Translations under genes and position numbers: made by a program
Notes under the pieces: model-generated
Database searches by the model: none
Told to the model about the DNA's origin: nothing
Seen by the model: only the letters and a program-made list of their open reading frames with translations
Assembly: GCA_958510875.1 (NCBI GenBank)
Contig: OY294067.1
Coordinates: 260,835,736 to 260,899,735, forward strand
Reading direction: 5' to 3'
Source of the DNA: Endomychus coccineus
Taxonomy: Eukaryota; Arthropoda; Insecta; Coleoptera; Endomychidae
DNA: 64,000 bases
Part shown: piece by piece, positions 49,001-60,221 of the stretch
Position numbering within the stretch: position 1 is the stretch's first letter
How the letters are laid out: each line of letters starts with the position of its first letter

Positions 49001-52000
49001 TAGCGCAGATATTGTTGATTCTTCAACAATAATTGCGAAAAGACCAGTTTTAAATCAATGACTAAGATAAAATATGTCGAATGATGTTGTTTCCGCTTTT
49101 AAAACATCATTCTTTGGATAAAATAGATTATGGAAGTTGGTGCTTAGTTACAAATTCAATTAAATTAACCTTGACTATCTGCCATGAAATTATTACATTA
49201 ATTCAGTTCCCACTCTTGGCGCAATTTAAGTTAAATAGAGCTCCGAGATTTATGAGACATTCTGCAATTTATTTAATTTGCAATGCGAATTGTTCTTTCA
49301 AAAGAGCGCATTACTTTTTTACTATTTTCAATTTTAAAAATATAAATCAACGTCAAAATTCCACCTACGTTGTGTTTGACATTCCTTGAACGTCAGAGTT
49401 GCCAAATTGCCAAAAATTCACTTTCATCCAATTGAATTAAAACTGTAGAACTTCAACTTATTACAAAACTATTTCGTGATCGGGTTTTTGTTTTCATGTC
49501 AAATTTCGGAAAAAATCTTACGATAGAATTACTTATTTTAATTTCATATAGCTTATGAATTGGGCATACGATGACTATTATTTCCCACTGCTTTCCAAAT
49601 TGGGTATGTAACAATTGAATTCACGTATAAAATGCTATGGCAGAATAATCTCCAGCTTCCCCTTCAGTTTAGGTTAAGGTATGATTTGATTAATAGTTTT
49701 ATGATGAGCATTGTGAAATATTGTAGAGTTGTGATTTCTTACAAAATAAGTAGGGGTAGGGGCTGGCTCCGTACCTAGAATCTTTCACATTGCAGATGCT
49801 TGATGAACCAACATGTTGAAAAATCGTATATTTCACACAGAGCCTTAGAAATAACTAACTATATAAATCGTGACTGATTAGATGTGCCAAGTGTACAGTT
49901 TTTAAAATTTTTGGAAGCGCTTGTTACATCTCATTCATAAATTACATATTAGTTATTCAGAATTCCAATTGGTTGGCAAAGTTGTGGATACCAAATTTGG
50001 CATGGCTATCAATGGAATTAGTAACTAGAGTCGATAAACAAAATTTGTGGACGAACAGACAGACCGAAATTATTGAATCGAACCATATACATACTAGAAA
50101 TTTAAAATTGCGAAGTACTGAGGACCCACAAAAACATGGCGAGTGTGAATCAGCGGGTCATCACATTTATGACTACAACCTTCAATTTTCTAGTTTGTAG
50201 GTTTATTTTTGAATAATTACATTGATAGCAACGTTCGTTATATACACAATATTATCGTTCGTTTAAGTATAATAATTTATTGTGAAAATGTTATCTATGT
50301 AATAAAATGGAAAAGGAAAAATACATCCAGGACCGTAATCGTACGGTGAAGTAAGCAAAGTGTACGTCGTAGGTATACAATTTGCAGTTTGCGTCAGTTT
50401 TTTTTTAAAACCTTCTAGGAAACCATTCCAATCTTGGGAAGATCCCCTACAAATTGCCACCGGAAGTAAATATTTAATGTTGTATGATGTATGTATGTTT
50501 CGATTGTATACATCCCAATGTTTTATGTGTACACATGACTGATGTGGTAATTACACACCACTAAGTATAATACCGCGATTGTCGTGGAATTAAATTGTCA
50601 CATCTAAATAACTTCTTAATAATTTGAGGATAGTGTCTAAATATTAATGGCTGATCAGGTTTTTTTTAAATAAATATAACAAATTAATGATAACACTAAG
50701 AAATCATAATTTTTGCACTTTGTATCCGCAACCATTTTTGAATAGATAAGCAGAGTAGAGTACTAGAAAACGGTTAAAATTGAATATTATTGAATACAAA
50801 TGAGTTAAAGAATCAGATGCTTATTTAATGCCCCCAAAAAAATATTACTAATTAGAAAAAATACATATTGTATGTTAGGCTACCTTCAGAAGCAGAGTAC
50901 TGGAAATAAAAAAATGTCCAATGAGTTCTTGTTGCTATAAGTTCATCTGAAGCTAGCAGAACATGCCATATTTAAAAAAAGGAGCGTATTTTTATTTCAT
51001 TTTATTTTTGGCTGTTCCCCAGCATTCTGATCTACGTTAATCCGAAGCTACCAGAGCATATGATATAAAATTTTTTTTCGGACATTAAATTAGTATTTTA
51101 CTTTCTAGCTCATTTTCATTCGGAACATTGATTTTTGTCAAATACTTTGCAGTACTGAGTCCAACTGAAGCTATTTAAAAAATAAAGGAGCACTAAATTT
51201 TTTATTGGGGCATTAAACTAACACTTATTTACTAGCTGAAGTTATAATTTTTTCTGTTGACTTTGCTCTGCCAGCTTAATGGACATAATTATAAAGTACG
51301 GTGTCTGAAAATATCGACTGCATGACAAGGGTCAAGTGATCAACCATTCATGATGGAATAAAACTGAATTGCGAGAATAAATATCAGGTCATGTCTAATT
51401 TGAAGCGTGTAATTTTATTTGTCAAGATAATTACGATCCATTATATTACATATTAATAAATTACATGTGTATACATGTTCATTATTCCAAAATCAGCATT
51501 AATTCGAACAAATTAAAGCTACTTCTGAAATAAAGTATATGGGAAAGAAATTAGGCAGAAATAACATATTTCAAAGAATTGTTTTTTTTACTTCACATTT
51601 TCGCACCCTGATTGTATGCAAGCGTACGTACCTATTCTATACATGTGCAATTACTTTTAGTTAGTTATTTTCACAAATTTATAACTCATAGACAAATGCG
51701 CCCACAGTATGCCAGTAACATAGAACCCATATAATTATAACATCACATTATTTCCCACACAATCAAAGAATACAATAATTGCGACATCATATTATTATGT
51801 CAAGGTGATCATTGTCAGTACATTTGAATAAAATTATCATGCTCAGGTTTTGATTAATATAATTCAGTATCTAACGTACATATAGAATCGAAATTAATCA
51901 GAGGGCAGGTTCCTCATAGAGATAATATATATTAGATTGCATTCTCGCTTAATGAATCCACATAGTTTTATTGCATAGAAAATAGCAGATAACATTTCAG

Positions 52001-55000
52001 TTAACGAACAACGCATTCAATGATTAATTAAAATAATAGCTTTGGTTTGGATATGAATCACATTATAAATCAGCATGAGTTATAATATCGATGATATCAG
52101 TGTCAAACAATTTGATGTTCGTTTTCACATTTATTCATGGCCGCGGTGTTTACTACTGTTAGTATTAATTTAATCCACCTTGACTGAATTAAATTAAGTA
52201 CGAACAAGTGGGCACGTATGATGTCTGCGACTAGGCTTAGCTTCGCCCTATTGATCCTATCTAGAGGAATTAATCAATGTGCCACGTAAAATATACTTTT
52301 AACAATGACAATGACTGAACTATTTTACCTATAAAATTGGATTAATGTCATTACATATATCGAGAACAATTTAATTTTTTTTGGATCTGAGTAATTTTCT
52401 TCCTTCTTCGTCTTCAGAAATTAGTTTCTATCATTACATAGAAATCGTAATCATAATTTGCAACGTTAATATTGATTCTTGACCTACGTGAACTGAATTG
52501 AATAACTGTTGAGCTTTTGGAACTAGTTCAAATTTTGTAATTGCCGCCATCTCAAATAGTTTTACGGTTATAAAAAGTTTTGGCGATTCTATTGATTAAC
52601 ATTTAAGATTGTCTGAGTGTATCGTGAATAATTGATGAATAAATCTCAAAACAGGAGGATTTTTGGAGTGTCAGGGCTTTATTTGGAGAGAAAAAATTGC
52701 TTGGATCTAAAATTTTGAGGTTTACAAAATTTTTATTTCCCAGTACCTGTATGGTCATTCCATGGTTCTAAAAAAAACTAGAACATTTACTTCAAAATAG
52801 GATATATCTATATCAAAATGAAGACACATAGGAAAAGCCTCGTTTGTTTAGAAATGCAACCCAAAACAGTGGAGAGTGGAAGTCTTGATGATAACCTGAT
52901 GGATTTAAGTCATGTACAATAAATTAGATTTCATTAAGGGTTGGTAAAATGTAGGACTAGTGGAACGGGACCCATAAAAAGATCAATCCAAAACTTCGTT
53001 TGGTCACAAAAAGCTCTAATTCAAGATGCTCATAGCTCATACAAATAGAGAAGCTTTTAAACCGAATAAATTTGTCAAAAATTGCTGCGTAGAGTTCGAA
53101 ATTATACCAATTGGGATAGTAAATGATTATAGAAGTGGCGGATCCAAGATTTTCTTAAAGAGGGAGGGGGGGTATGCACACGGTAAAGAATTCAGATGTT
53201 TTAGAGGGAACTGAACTTAATATCGGGACGATGGACCAAAAAGCACTAGTCTTTTTGTAAAAAAAAACTCGTCAGAAGAAATATATTCATAGGATTATTT
53301 TGACGTTTATAAAAACCAATAGAAACTTTAAATTTGTGTTATTTATGTACGTTTTGCCTATCAATACATTATTATCGTGGGAATTTTTGAAGTATTATGT
53401 TTTTATTGATTGACAACGTCAGATTTTAATGGGGATACTAGTTTATGATTTAACATTCAAAAATAATCTACAGAATACCACACGACAGTTCGATAAATTC
53501 GAAAATAATTCCCCAAATATTTTTTCAAACTTGTTGCTATTCGGCTATAGCCACTCGATCCTTTCGGGCTATTGCCTGCATGGCAACAACTTTTCGAGGA
53601 TCTGTCGAATTATTTTCAATTTATCTCACTCTCTTGTGATATTACCGGGATATCAAAAATTATCTTGGTCAAGGGTGGTTGTGGAATCTAAAACGTGTGT
53701 CTTACTTTACGTTTGAAATAATTATGTCACTGTCACACTGAGATCATCAATAACCTACAAATTCCATACCTATTTATTTCAGTTGTGAAACAATAATGAA
53801 CTACAAATTATGAAATAATTATGTGAACTTTGAACCTTTTCAGAGGTCGTGATAACCACAATCCGGGTCAAAAACTGTTTTGAAATAGTTAATTTTCCGT
53901 TAATCGAATGACGGTCACGTGAGAAGCCCATAGCACGCGAGTTAGAAAAGTGCAAACTGGTTGTACCTAATACGGCTTTACGACGACTTTTCGCGTGCCG
54001 TTTTCGCTCCATGTAGTTAGATTTAGTATCGGACCGTGTCCGACTGCCCTTCTTTTTTCGATATATGTCCATTAAATAGGAAAATTTAATTAAAACAGTT
54101 TGAGCTATTCTCAGATCTCAGCTACGCGCGTCTAACGTGCGACGTACCAAAGGGAATTTTCTCGCGACTAAAATATACAGGAAGCGGGTAAAAGCTAGCG
54201 GCCCATAGCCAAAAACACTTTATTACAACTGGCGCCGGTCGCACGGGGCAAGAAACGGCCCCAAATTAACAAGATCGAGGCATATGTCAAAATGATTTCG
54301 TTCGTAGCTAATTACATAAGACGTCTGGCGTTCATGCAATTATGTTTTTAGATAATTCGAACCTTCTAATTTCGATGGGCCACGTGAAAATCCCGGAGTC
54401 CAAAGCCCTAAAGACTTCTGAGTGTTACAATATTCGTATAAAATTGTGAAATTTCGCACTTTTAGAAACTTCAAATTAATTATGACATAATTATTTCAAA
54501 CGTAAAGTAAGACACACGTTTTAGATTCCACAACCACCCTTGACCAAGATAATTTTTGATATCCCGGTACCACTGATAAAAAAATATTATACATATAAAA
54601 AAATCTCTACTGAGAACCCATCAAAACGTGAAGTGAAATAGGAAATGTAACTTTGTTCAGATAATAAAATTAATATTTCTTTTTTTTTGTATCGGCAAAT
54701 CGATTGATCATATTTTTCATATTTAGATCAATTTTCCGATATATGTATACGAGCAATGTACCACTGCATTATATAACTTACAGAAGACAGTTGGCATTGA
54801 AAAACCAGTACTAGCTGTTCCGCGAAAAGTGTACGTATATATACACTTTAAATATAACCATCACTATTTGTTAATTCCCTTTATCACTGGTTGAAATTGA
54901 ATGCATAAATAGGGCAACGAATGGTTGCGATTAATCTCCAAATCGTAATGAAACTTTAATAAACGTGTTTTTATGCGAACATAAGTGAATAGTAAAGAAT

Positions 55001-56119
55001 TCGGTTCATTAATAAGTTGATCACCTATATAACGGAAAAAGGGGATGGAACATAAAAATCAGCGCCCTCGGCGCCTGGATATCTAACACCCTTATTAAGG
55101 TCACGTAAACCATTAACCCGCACGTGACGTCACCAACCTAAAAACTTATGAAGTATATATTTTGTCTTCTAGTGATATTTGTTTGCAATTTGCAGCTGTG
55201 AGTTGTGATATAAGAATTAAGAATTATTCCACGAGCTACACTGAATCTGAATTCAATGGATATTAAATAACGATGACAGCACAGTTAAAAATAGACTTGT
55301 TATTCGTTGGAATGGTGAAGTGAACTCTAGGTCGCGAATATATGGGTGTGTCATTCAATTTCACTTGAAATCACGGCACATAGACATTTTCACAGAATGT
55401 AAATCGAGCTAATTGCAATGACCTTAATAAGGCGCAATAATTTGATGAAGTTTGGATCGCTCCTACATTTTTTATATAGAGCGTTAACTTAACTTATACG
55501 CCAAAAATATTTTTAGATTAAACTACAAGTTGAAATCTATCGAACTGTTCGAACAAGAAAGAACATATAGAACCCTCTTTGACGGTATCTATATATAGCT
55601 ACATTCCTAAACCAATACCTCGTATAAATTATTCAAAGACTTTATATACATCGAAAATAAGTTATGGGCAGCTGTGGGCGATGTCTACGTGATTATTTTA
55701 AATTACTTGAACTGATTTCACCGTGTCCTTTTTAATCAGTGTCATTTATTATATTTTAATATGTATTCAGAATTGGTTAACAAATCGCAATTATAAAATA
55801 GTACTTAGAATTATGATATGGTCATCTTCCGACCCTGTTACTCGATTTTCAATATCTACTTATCTACAGAAAAGATTGCCATGCAAATTGTTCTGAGAGA
55901 GTCACAGGACAAAACAGAATTTTCAGTGAAGCAATTAAGACTGACAAATTGTTAATTTCATTAGTAATTAATCTTTCTAGAACGCGATAGGATATATCTT
56001 ACGATATATTTTATCATTACACATCCGGCAAATTAATATTACGGAGTTGAATAACTAGGCGTGATGAATAAAAATAAACCGGCCGGTATAATTTCTAAAT
56101 ACTTACCAACATAAGACAT
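40028..56119 (-). CDS. farnesoic-acid-O-methyltransferase-like / DM9-repeat protein
   Basis: Two coding exons: 56119-56107 (ATG TCT TAT GTT G, then GTAAGT) and 40929-40028 (after TTTTTTCAG). They join in phase to give MSYVDLETDDRLQYNF and a 304-residue protein. Residues about 10-130 match the FAMeT-type domain (FRVRAANDAHIAL, FIGGWSNSKSAIR, FRGFWVRWENG, GYCTGWGARGSW). Residues about 165-304 form two DM9/DUF3421 repeats (GEPLYVCRAN, PGKLVASHNNGYIAWGG, YEVLCDFGGTWV; GEPLYVGRVVH, GKVQPSHGVLYIPYGG, YEILVQ). There is no signal peptide or membrane segment. DM9 proteins in other animals bind mannose-type sugars and respond to pathogens; the methyltransferase name is historical, and I infer no such activity. 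The intron is about 15.2 kb. The large exon is certain; the tiny first exon rests on phase and splice match. Confidence 0.9.
41134..41890 (-). mobile_element. Penelope-like element 3' fragment in the DM9 intron
   Basis: Minus-strand frames give FITLPYIPETSEKIKKCLKK and NDINVAHK (41700-41610, the linker between RT and endonuclease) and then HTVYKLNCLDCYGIYSGIFK, QKRMYGHKYSTRN and ALAKHCFDYNHQFDYEN (41560-41390), a GIY-YIG domain in which the expected YIG reads YSG. A frameshift near 41600 splits it. On the plus strand at 41775-41799 there is CTGATGA ... GAAAC, a hammerhead-like core on the opposite strand, consistent with an inverted terminal repeat at the 5' edge. Confidence 0.82.
41891..43394. 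other. DM9 intron, no gene recognised
   Basis: An open stretch on the plus strand (about 41963-42199) reads SETQYLIRKRPEELERFKMK and shows no family I know; it may be an old transposase or chance. The remainder is AT-rich without coding signal. Confidence 0.35.
43395..43780 (+). pseudogene. MULE (Mutator-like) transposase fragment
   Basis: A plus-strand frame encodes MDGTFQFAPKFWYQLFTLHT, NGHYIPLVFCLLPNSEQITYE, ILADLEKGLQNAVTN and LGCRFHLTQAWWRKIQSLG. It shows the DGTF start of the MULE DDE domain, the LxDxE-like second motif and the GCRFHLxQA block typical of insect MULE proteins. It lacks the N-terminal FLYWCH/zinc-finger part, and the frame breaks after 43769 (continuation in other frames to about 43830). 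It is a dead fragment in the DM9 intron. Confidence 0.85.
43831..45114. other. DM9 intron, no gene seen
   Basis: AT-rich intronic DNA. I found no exon, transposase or clear inverted repeat in it. Confidence 0.35.
45115..45300 (-). pseudogene. mariner-family transposase C-terminus
   Basis: The minus strand across frames reads GLPKLDHLEGIEKLEKRLSK followed by CIGLQGAYVEK-like sequence, the usual last 30-40 residues of mariner transposases, then AT-rich DNA. The catalytic core is not found upstream (higher coordinates), so only a 3' remnant is left. Confidence 0.65.
45301..53484. other. DM9 intron, about 8 kb without recognisable genes
   Basis: AT-rich DNA. At 45962-46260 plus-strand frames (ATWEKAGFMNP, DLQKIIQEFADKEIKTDPIA) look like an old coding fragment of unknown type. 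The 49970-50090 stretch (CCAAATTTGGCATGGCTATC, GACGAACAGACAGACC) resembles the 3' end of a SINE or LINE. At 53128 AGTGGCGGATCCAAG resembles a hAT terminus, but no partner end was found. No host exon is supported. Confidence 0.4.
53485..53630. repeat. imperfect hairpin (about 145 bp)
   Basis: GATAAATTCGAAAATAATTC near 53490 pairs with GAATTATTTTCAATTTATC near 53609-53627, and TTGTTGCTATTCGGCTATAG with GGCTATTGCCTGCATGGCAA nearer the centre. It directly precedes the 87-bp inverted-repeat element. Either a small MITE or a structured RNA is possible. Confidence 0.55.
53643..54569. mobile_element. non-autonomous element with perfect 87-bp inverted repeats
   Basis: 53643-53729 (TACCGGGATATCAAAAATTA ... 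ATAATTATGTCA) and 54483-54569 are exact inverted copies over 87 bases by eye. The 753 bp between them are richer in GC and in CG dinucleotides than the surrounding intron and contain no recognisable protein (one 97-codon minus-strand frame at 54072-53779 is basic and unassigned). Perfect arms argue for recent movement or gene conversion. I could not identify a target duplication. Confidence 0.8.
54570..56106. other. 5' end of the long DM9 intron
   Basis: No coding sequence is seen. A CRE-like CACGTGACGTCACC palindrome lies near 55121-55134. As sequence close to the first exon it may contain regulatory sites, but nothing firmer is visible. Confidence 0.35.
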
Positions 56120-58097
56120 ATTGATGATTACGTAAAATCCTTCTGGACAACACAACACAATTCAACAATTCAAACTGGCGTTCGAGGACGCTAGAGAAGT
56201 GCTATAAATGTTCGACGTTTGCGCGGTTCATCCAACGGTGTGGAAGTAGCACTACGGGGAAGGGCGAGAGGGGAAAAGGGAGATTGTCTTGTCATTTCTT
56301 AACTTAATAGAACCCGGCAATGTATTTGGTAACGCTGGATCTTATGAGTCACCTTAATTAATAATCAAGGACAAAAACAATACCGAGTTTATTACTTTAT
56401 AGCTAAGGTTGGAGTATTCTGGAATGTTACTATTGTTGTAAAAAATACGAAGAGGCAAAGTACTTCTTATTGAATGCATTCTCTAGAATTCCTAAGGGTT
56501 TGGAAAGTAACAATTTGGAGTATAGTAATGAGATATCACTAGCATAAATTAGAGAATTGCATTAATCATAGTTAATTATAAATATATCGCAATATCAGCA
56601 TGTTGGCTAAATGTAAAATTATGAAGAACTTTGACTCACTCAATCACTTAATTATAAATAATCATAGAATGATAAATATGTATCGCGATTAGCAACGCGT
56701 ATTTTTAGATTGGTGATTATAATAAATACATTAGTATAGTCATATTGAATTTAGTTATACAAATTTTACTCCATTTGAAACTAATAAACTATTCCTCCAT
56801 ATTGTTACCATGCTCCTATAATTCAGAATAAACTTTTGGATTGATAGGCAATCTTATATGCGGGACAGTTTCTATGTGACTCGTTTTAATTGTATGCCGA
56901 TGTCAATAATGTCATTGATTATGCATTAATAATCATGTGATGGTAGTATCGAAATTATTTCAATTTAGAGTTATTAATCAATATGATAAATTACTCAAAA
57001 TATGTGATTAGTTGTGAAAAAATTATGAGTTAATCCATATAATGTATAAATGATAAATAAGTTACATTTATCAATGTGAGGTACCCATTGGACCAAATTC
57101 TCATAGAATATAACGTGTTTGAGTCAATAATTGTTATCGCGGGAAAACGTAGTTTCATGCGGAATAATCAAAAGTCCTGAGCAGTTATTTGCAACAACAA
57201 AATGTACGCCTTGAATAGAATCAATTAAAGAAACTGCTACTAAGACCCGAAAAAATCTTTGGAACATCAATCATATTCTCATCAAAAAGAATTAAAAAAA
57301 ACGGATGTTTTCAGAAATTTTATGAAAAAATTCACTTATATCATCTCATTTGAGCCAGGTTTAGAAATCAATATTATCACGATGTTCTACAGTTAATTGT
57401 CTTTCTTCAGGATTTTTACCGTTTGATTGGAACTTTCTTTGACAAATAGAAAGGTTGAAAAAAGAAGGTACGCAATCTTGAACAAGTTTTGGAATCGTTC
57501 TAGGACACACAAGTACAGATCCATCACGGTTCCCTATCTTGTATTCTCTAATAATGTCACTATCACGAAAACATTTTCAATAACTTTATGATTTTTTATT
57601 GGGAGCGAAAGAATCTCTATGTTCTTGTCTCGTGGAAAAGCAAATGTTGGATAATAGGTCTTATCTAGATTACTGATTGCTGTTTGATATACAACACTCA
57701 GCTGGCATTCTTATGTAAAATGATACAAAATGAAAATAATAAACTGCCTCATCAGAACGATCGATAAAACAAAACTATTTATAACACTAAACACTGTACA
57801 GGTCTAATGAAATCAAAATGGTCGTATAAGACACTAAGTATCTAACAAACAACACGCTATTCTATTGTCACAGTTATCACTTCACTCAATCTCCTAAACT
57901 AAACTTTTGTTGATTGTTTGCACCTCAAATGAAACATAGGTCTTTATTCTATTACTGTATTTTCTGTAAGTAAATACTTAGCACGAATTGTCTCACCGAC
58001 TGACTAACGAATTCTCCACTGCACTCGTACTGACTGAAATTTCGATAGACCGAGTTGAACACATCTAATGGGCATCACAAAGTCTACGTATCGGCCT
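56120..58097. other. region upstream of the DM9 gene
   Basis: It should hold the 5' UTR and promoter of the minus-strand DM9 gene. A minus-strand TTTATAGC near 56205 is a weak TATA candidate. No other gene seen. Confidence 0.35.
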
Positions 58098-58181
58098 TTT
58101 GTCAAGACGGAGGGACGTGCTGTATTTTTGACATTTTTTGTGTGGAAAAGTGGATTTCCACACAAAAACATGCGTCTTGTC
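58098..58181. repeat. hairpin with perfect 11-bp inner stem
   Basis: TTGTGTGGAAA and TTTCCACACAA flank a six-base loop (AGTGGA), about 58137-58164. An outer stem (GTCAAGACG / CGTCTTGTC, 8 of 9) extends it to about 84 bp with bulges. It could be a tiny MITE or a precursor-like RNA fold. Confidence 0.6.
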
Positions 58182-60221
58182 AAATCCTGTACTTGTTTGA
58201 AATCAATTCATTGAATAGTTTTTGAGTATCATTTGAATCTTTTACGCTCATGGACTCAAGTTAACCAAAAGTATAATGTTTCAAGTTAAAAGTAATACAA
58301 TAATTAAGGAATATACTGATGCTATTTCTTATTAGCTTTCGCCAGATACGTAACAATGGTAATAAAGTTTCTCTAGATCTAGAACAGTAACATTATAACT
58401 AATAGTTCCTAACAGCTGTTACGGTAATAAGCTACGTCTAGCTCATAAGCGGAAAGAGTAAGTTGCAATGCTACTGAACGATAGCTATGTCAAGGCATAA
58501 CCATACTGACAAATGCTAGAGAAATGAATAATACCTAACGCCATCTAACCTACTTGAGAATAAGAAATCTGTCCGATGCGTCGAGACAAGAGAACAGCTA
58601 GCAGAATATGAGTCGAGGTCATAATAACTTAATATCTGCCGAGCGATCTACATTCCTTGGATAAGTCTGTTTGCTGAAATCATGTTTCAATACGATAGCT
58701 GCAATAAATCCTGATGTTAGCTCTTCCCTTGCCGCACTGGCGAACTCAAGTCCCGCACTATACCATTGACAAATTTTATAGAAGTTATGGGAAATACCTT
58801 ACCATTGTTAAAAGTAATACAGTTGACCACCGAAATGTCTTCTACGTCAAGTCATATGCACATTGTATTGTTTTAATCATTGTTTCAGGTCTGATTTCTT
58901 CCTCTTATGCATCAAACTAACATTCCATATAAAGGTAAAACAAGAGTTCGCAAGAACTAACTGATTAGGAAGCAATATGACTAAACAGGACACATGTATG
59001 AATTTACAAGGCATAATCGTCCAATAATAAGGATTCTATTTAGACAAAGCTCTATCTCGTGGATCTATGTTCGGATAATGAAACTACTTCATATATCAAT
59101 CAATAAAAGCGGGCACACTTAGACCACTTGATTGGGTTCATTGTGCGCTCATCGAAACAAGACCCAGTCCAGCAGGCCTGAAACAACGAGATAAGCTTAA
59201 GAGAAGCCGCTGCTCGACTATTCTCTAGGATATGAGGCAGTTTCGTCCGCTTCTCCGTATCCAATAAAACGAGTGGGCAGGTTTAGCTGAAGTTTGTTAT
59301 CTCTGGATAATACAGCCTGGGCCAGATTCAGATGTAAATCCCCGTACCTCGGTAGTTTAGTCATAGGTTCTTCCAGACCCAGGTCCGGATTATTGCTTAT
59401 ACCTCGGCCTGGAAAACGGTTACGTGAGTACCTATGGAAACTGAAAGATCCATCTTGGCGTGCACGAGTATACTTTGCCAGTCTTGAACCACACGAGATC
59501 CCCATTGGGAGTGTTCCGGAATCCTTGTTCTCCCTGTAAGTCCTCTGGGTTATGAGGACGTCTTATGTTTGGAACCTAACAGCAGGAACTATTGCATCCT
59601 TCTTCAGTAGGAGAATCGGCCAGCTTCCAGCAGCCCGAATCCAAATTATTCCATGACCGCGAGGCACGCACACACCGAGCCACACAAGCAAGCCGATACG
59701 CAGTACCCGCAGCCACTGTTTATTACTAGCACTGTTTATTATTAGCACTTCGTTTGTATGTCTTAAACATTTCGGACACAAACAAAAACCCTATCGAGTT
59801 AACTACAAGCCTAATTTGAGGAAGATGTTCGATTTCAGATAGATACACCTATATTGCTAGTGTGAGAGAGATGTTTCGGCTAATCGATACGAGGAATAGC
59901 GACGAGTATTTCTACGGACCACTCTGCTCTATAACTCGAAAACGGCCTAAGTAAATTTCGAGCATTATATCTAGTTATACGAGAACATACATTTTCCAAA
60001 TAACCATACTAAATCTAGAAACGATTTCGTTTGCTATGCTCACTCCGTCTTAATGAATAACATAAGGCTGCCCGTACGCGAGGTCGAATTACTCAACCGT
60101 ATATATCAATTATACAGTTGTGTTGAGCATTCATCATATAGTTAATCTTGAAAGAAAAGAGGAAGGTAGAGGTCAATTAAAAGACGAAACTACTTTGATT
60201 AATAGAAAACCATATATAATA
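58182..60221. other. intergenic, with a less AT-rich block at about 59150-59790
   Basis: Between 59150 and 59790 the base composition is clearly more balanced, with overlapping open frames on both strands (95, 81 and 72 codons), but no family is recognised. A direct repeat, ACTGTTTATTA..TAGCACT, occurs at about 59716-59749. It may be a fragment of a mobile element or a degraded gene. Confidence 0.35.

Noticed and set aside
49081..49389. 102-codon plus-strand open frame
   Set aside because: AT-rich chance frame with no family resemblance inside the DM9 intron.
53128..53170. AGTGGCGGATCCAAG as the start of a hAT element
   Set aside because: It resembles a hAT end, but no inverted partner or 8-bp duplication was found in the following kilobases.
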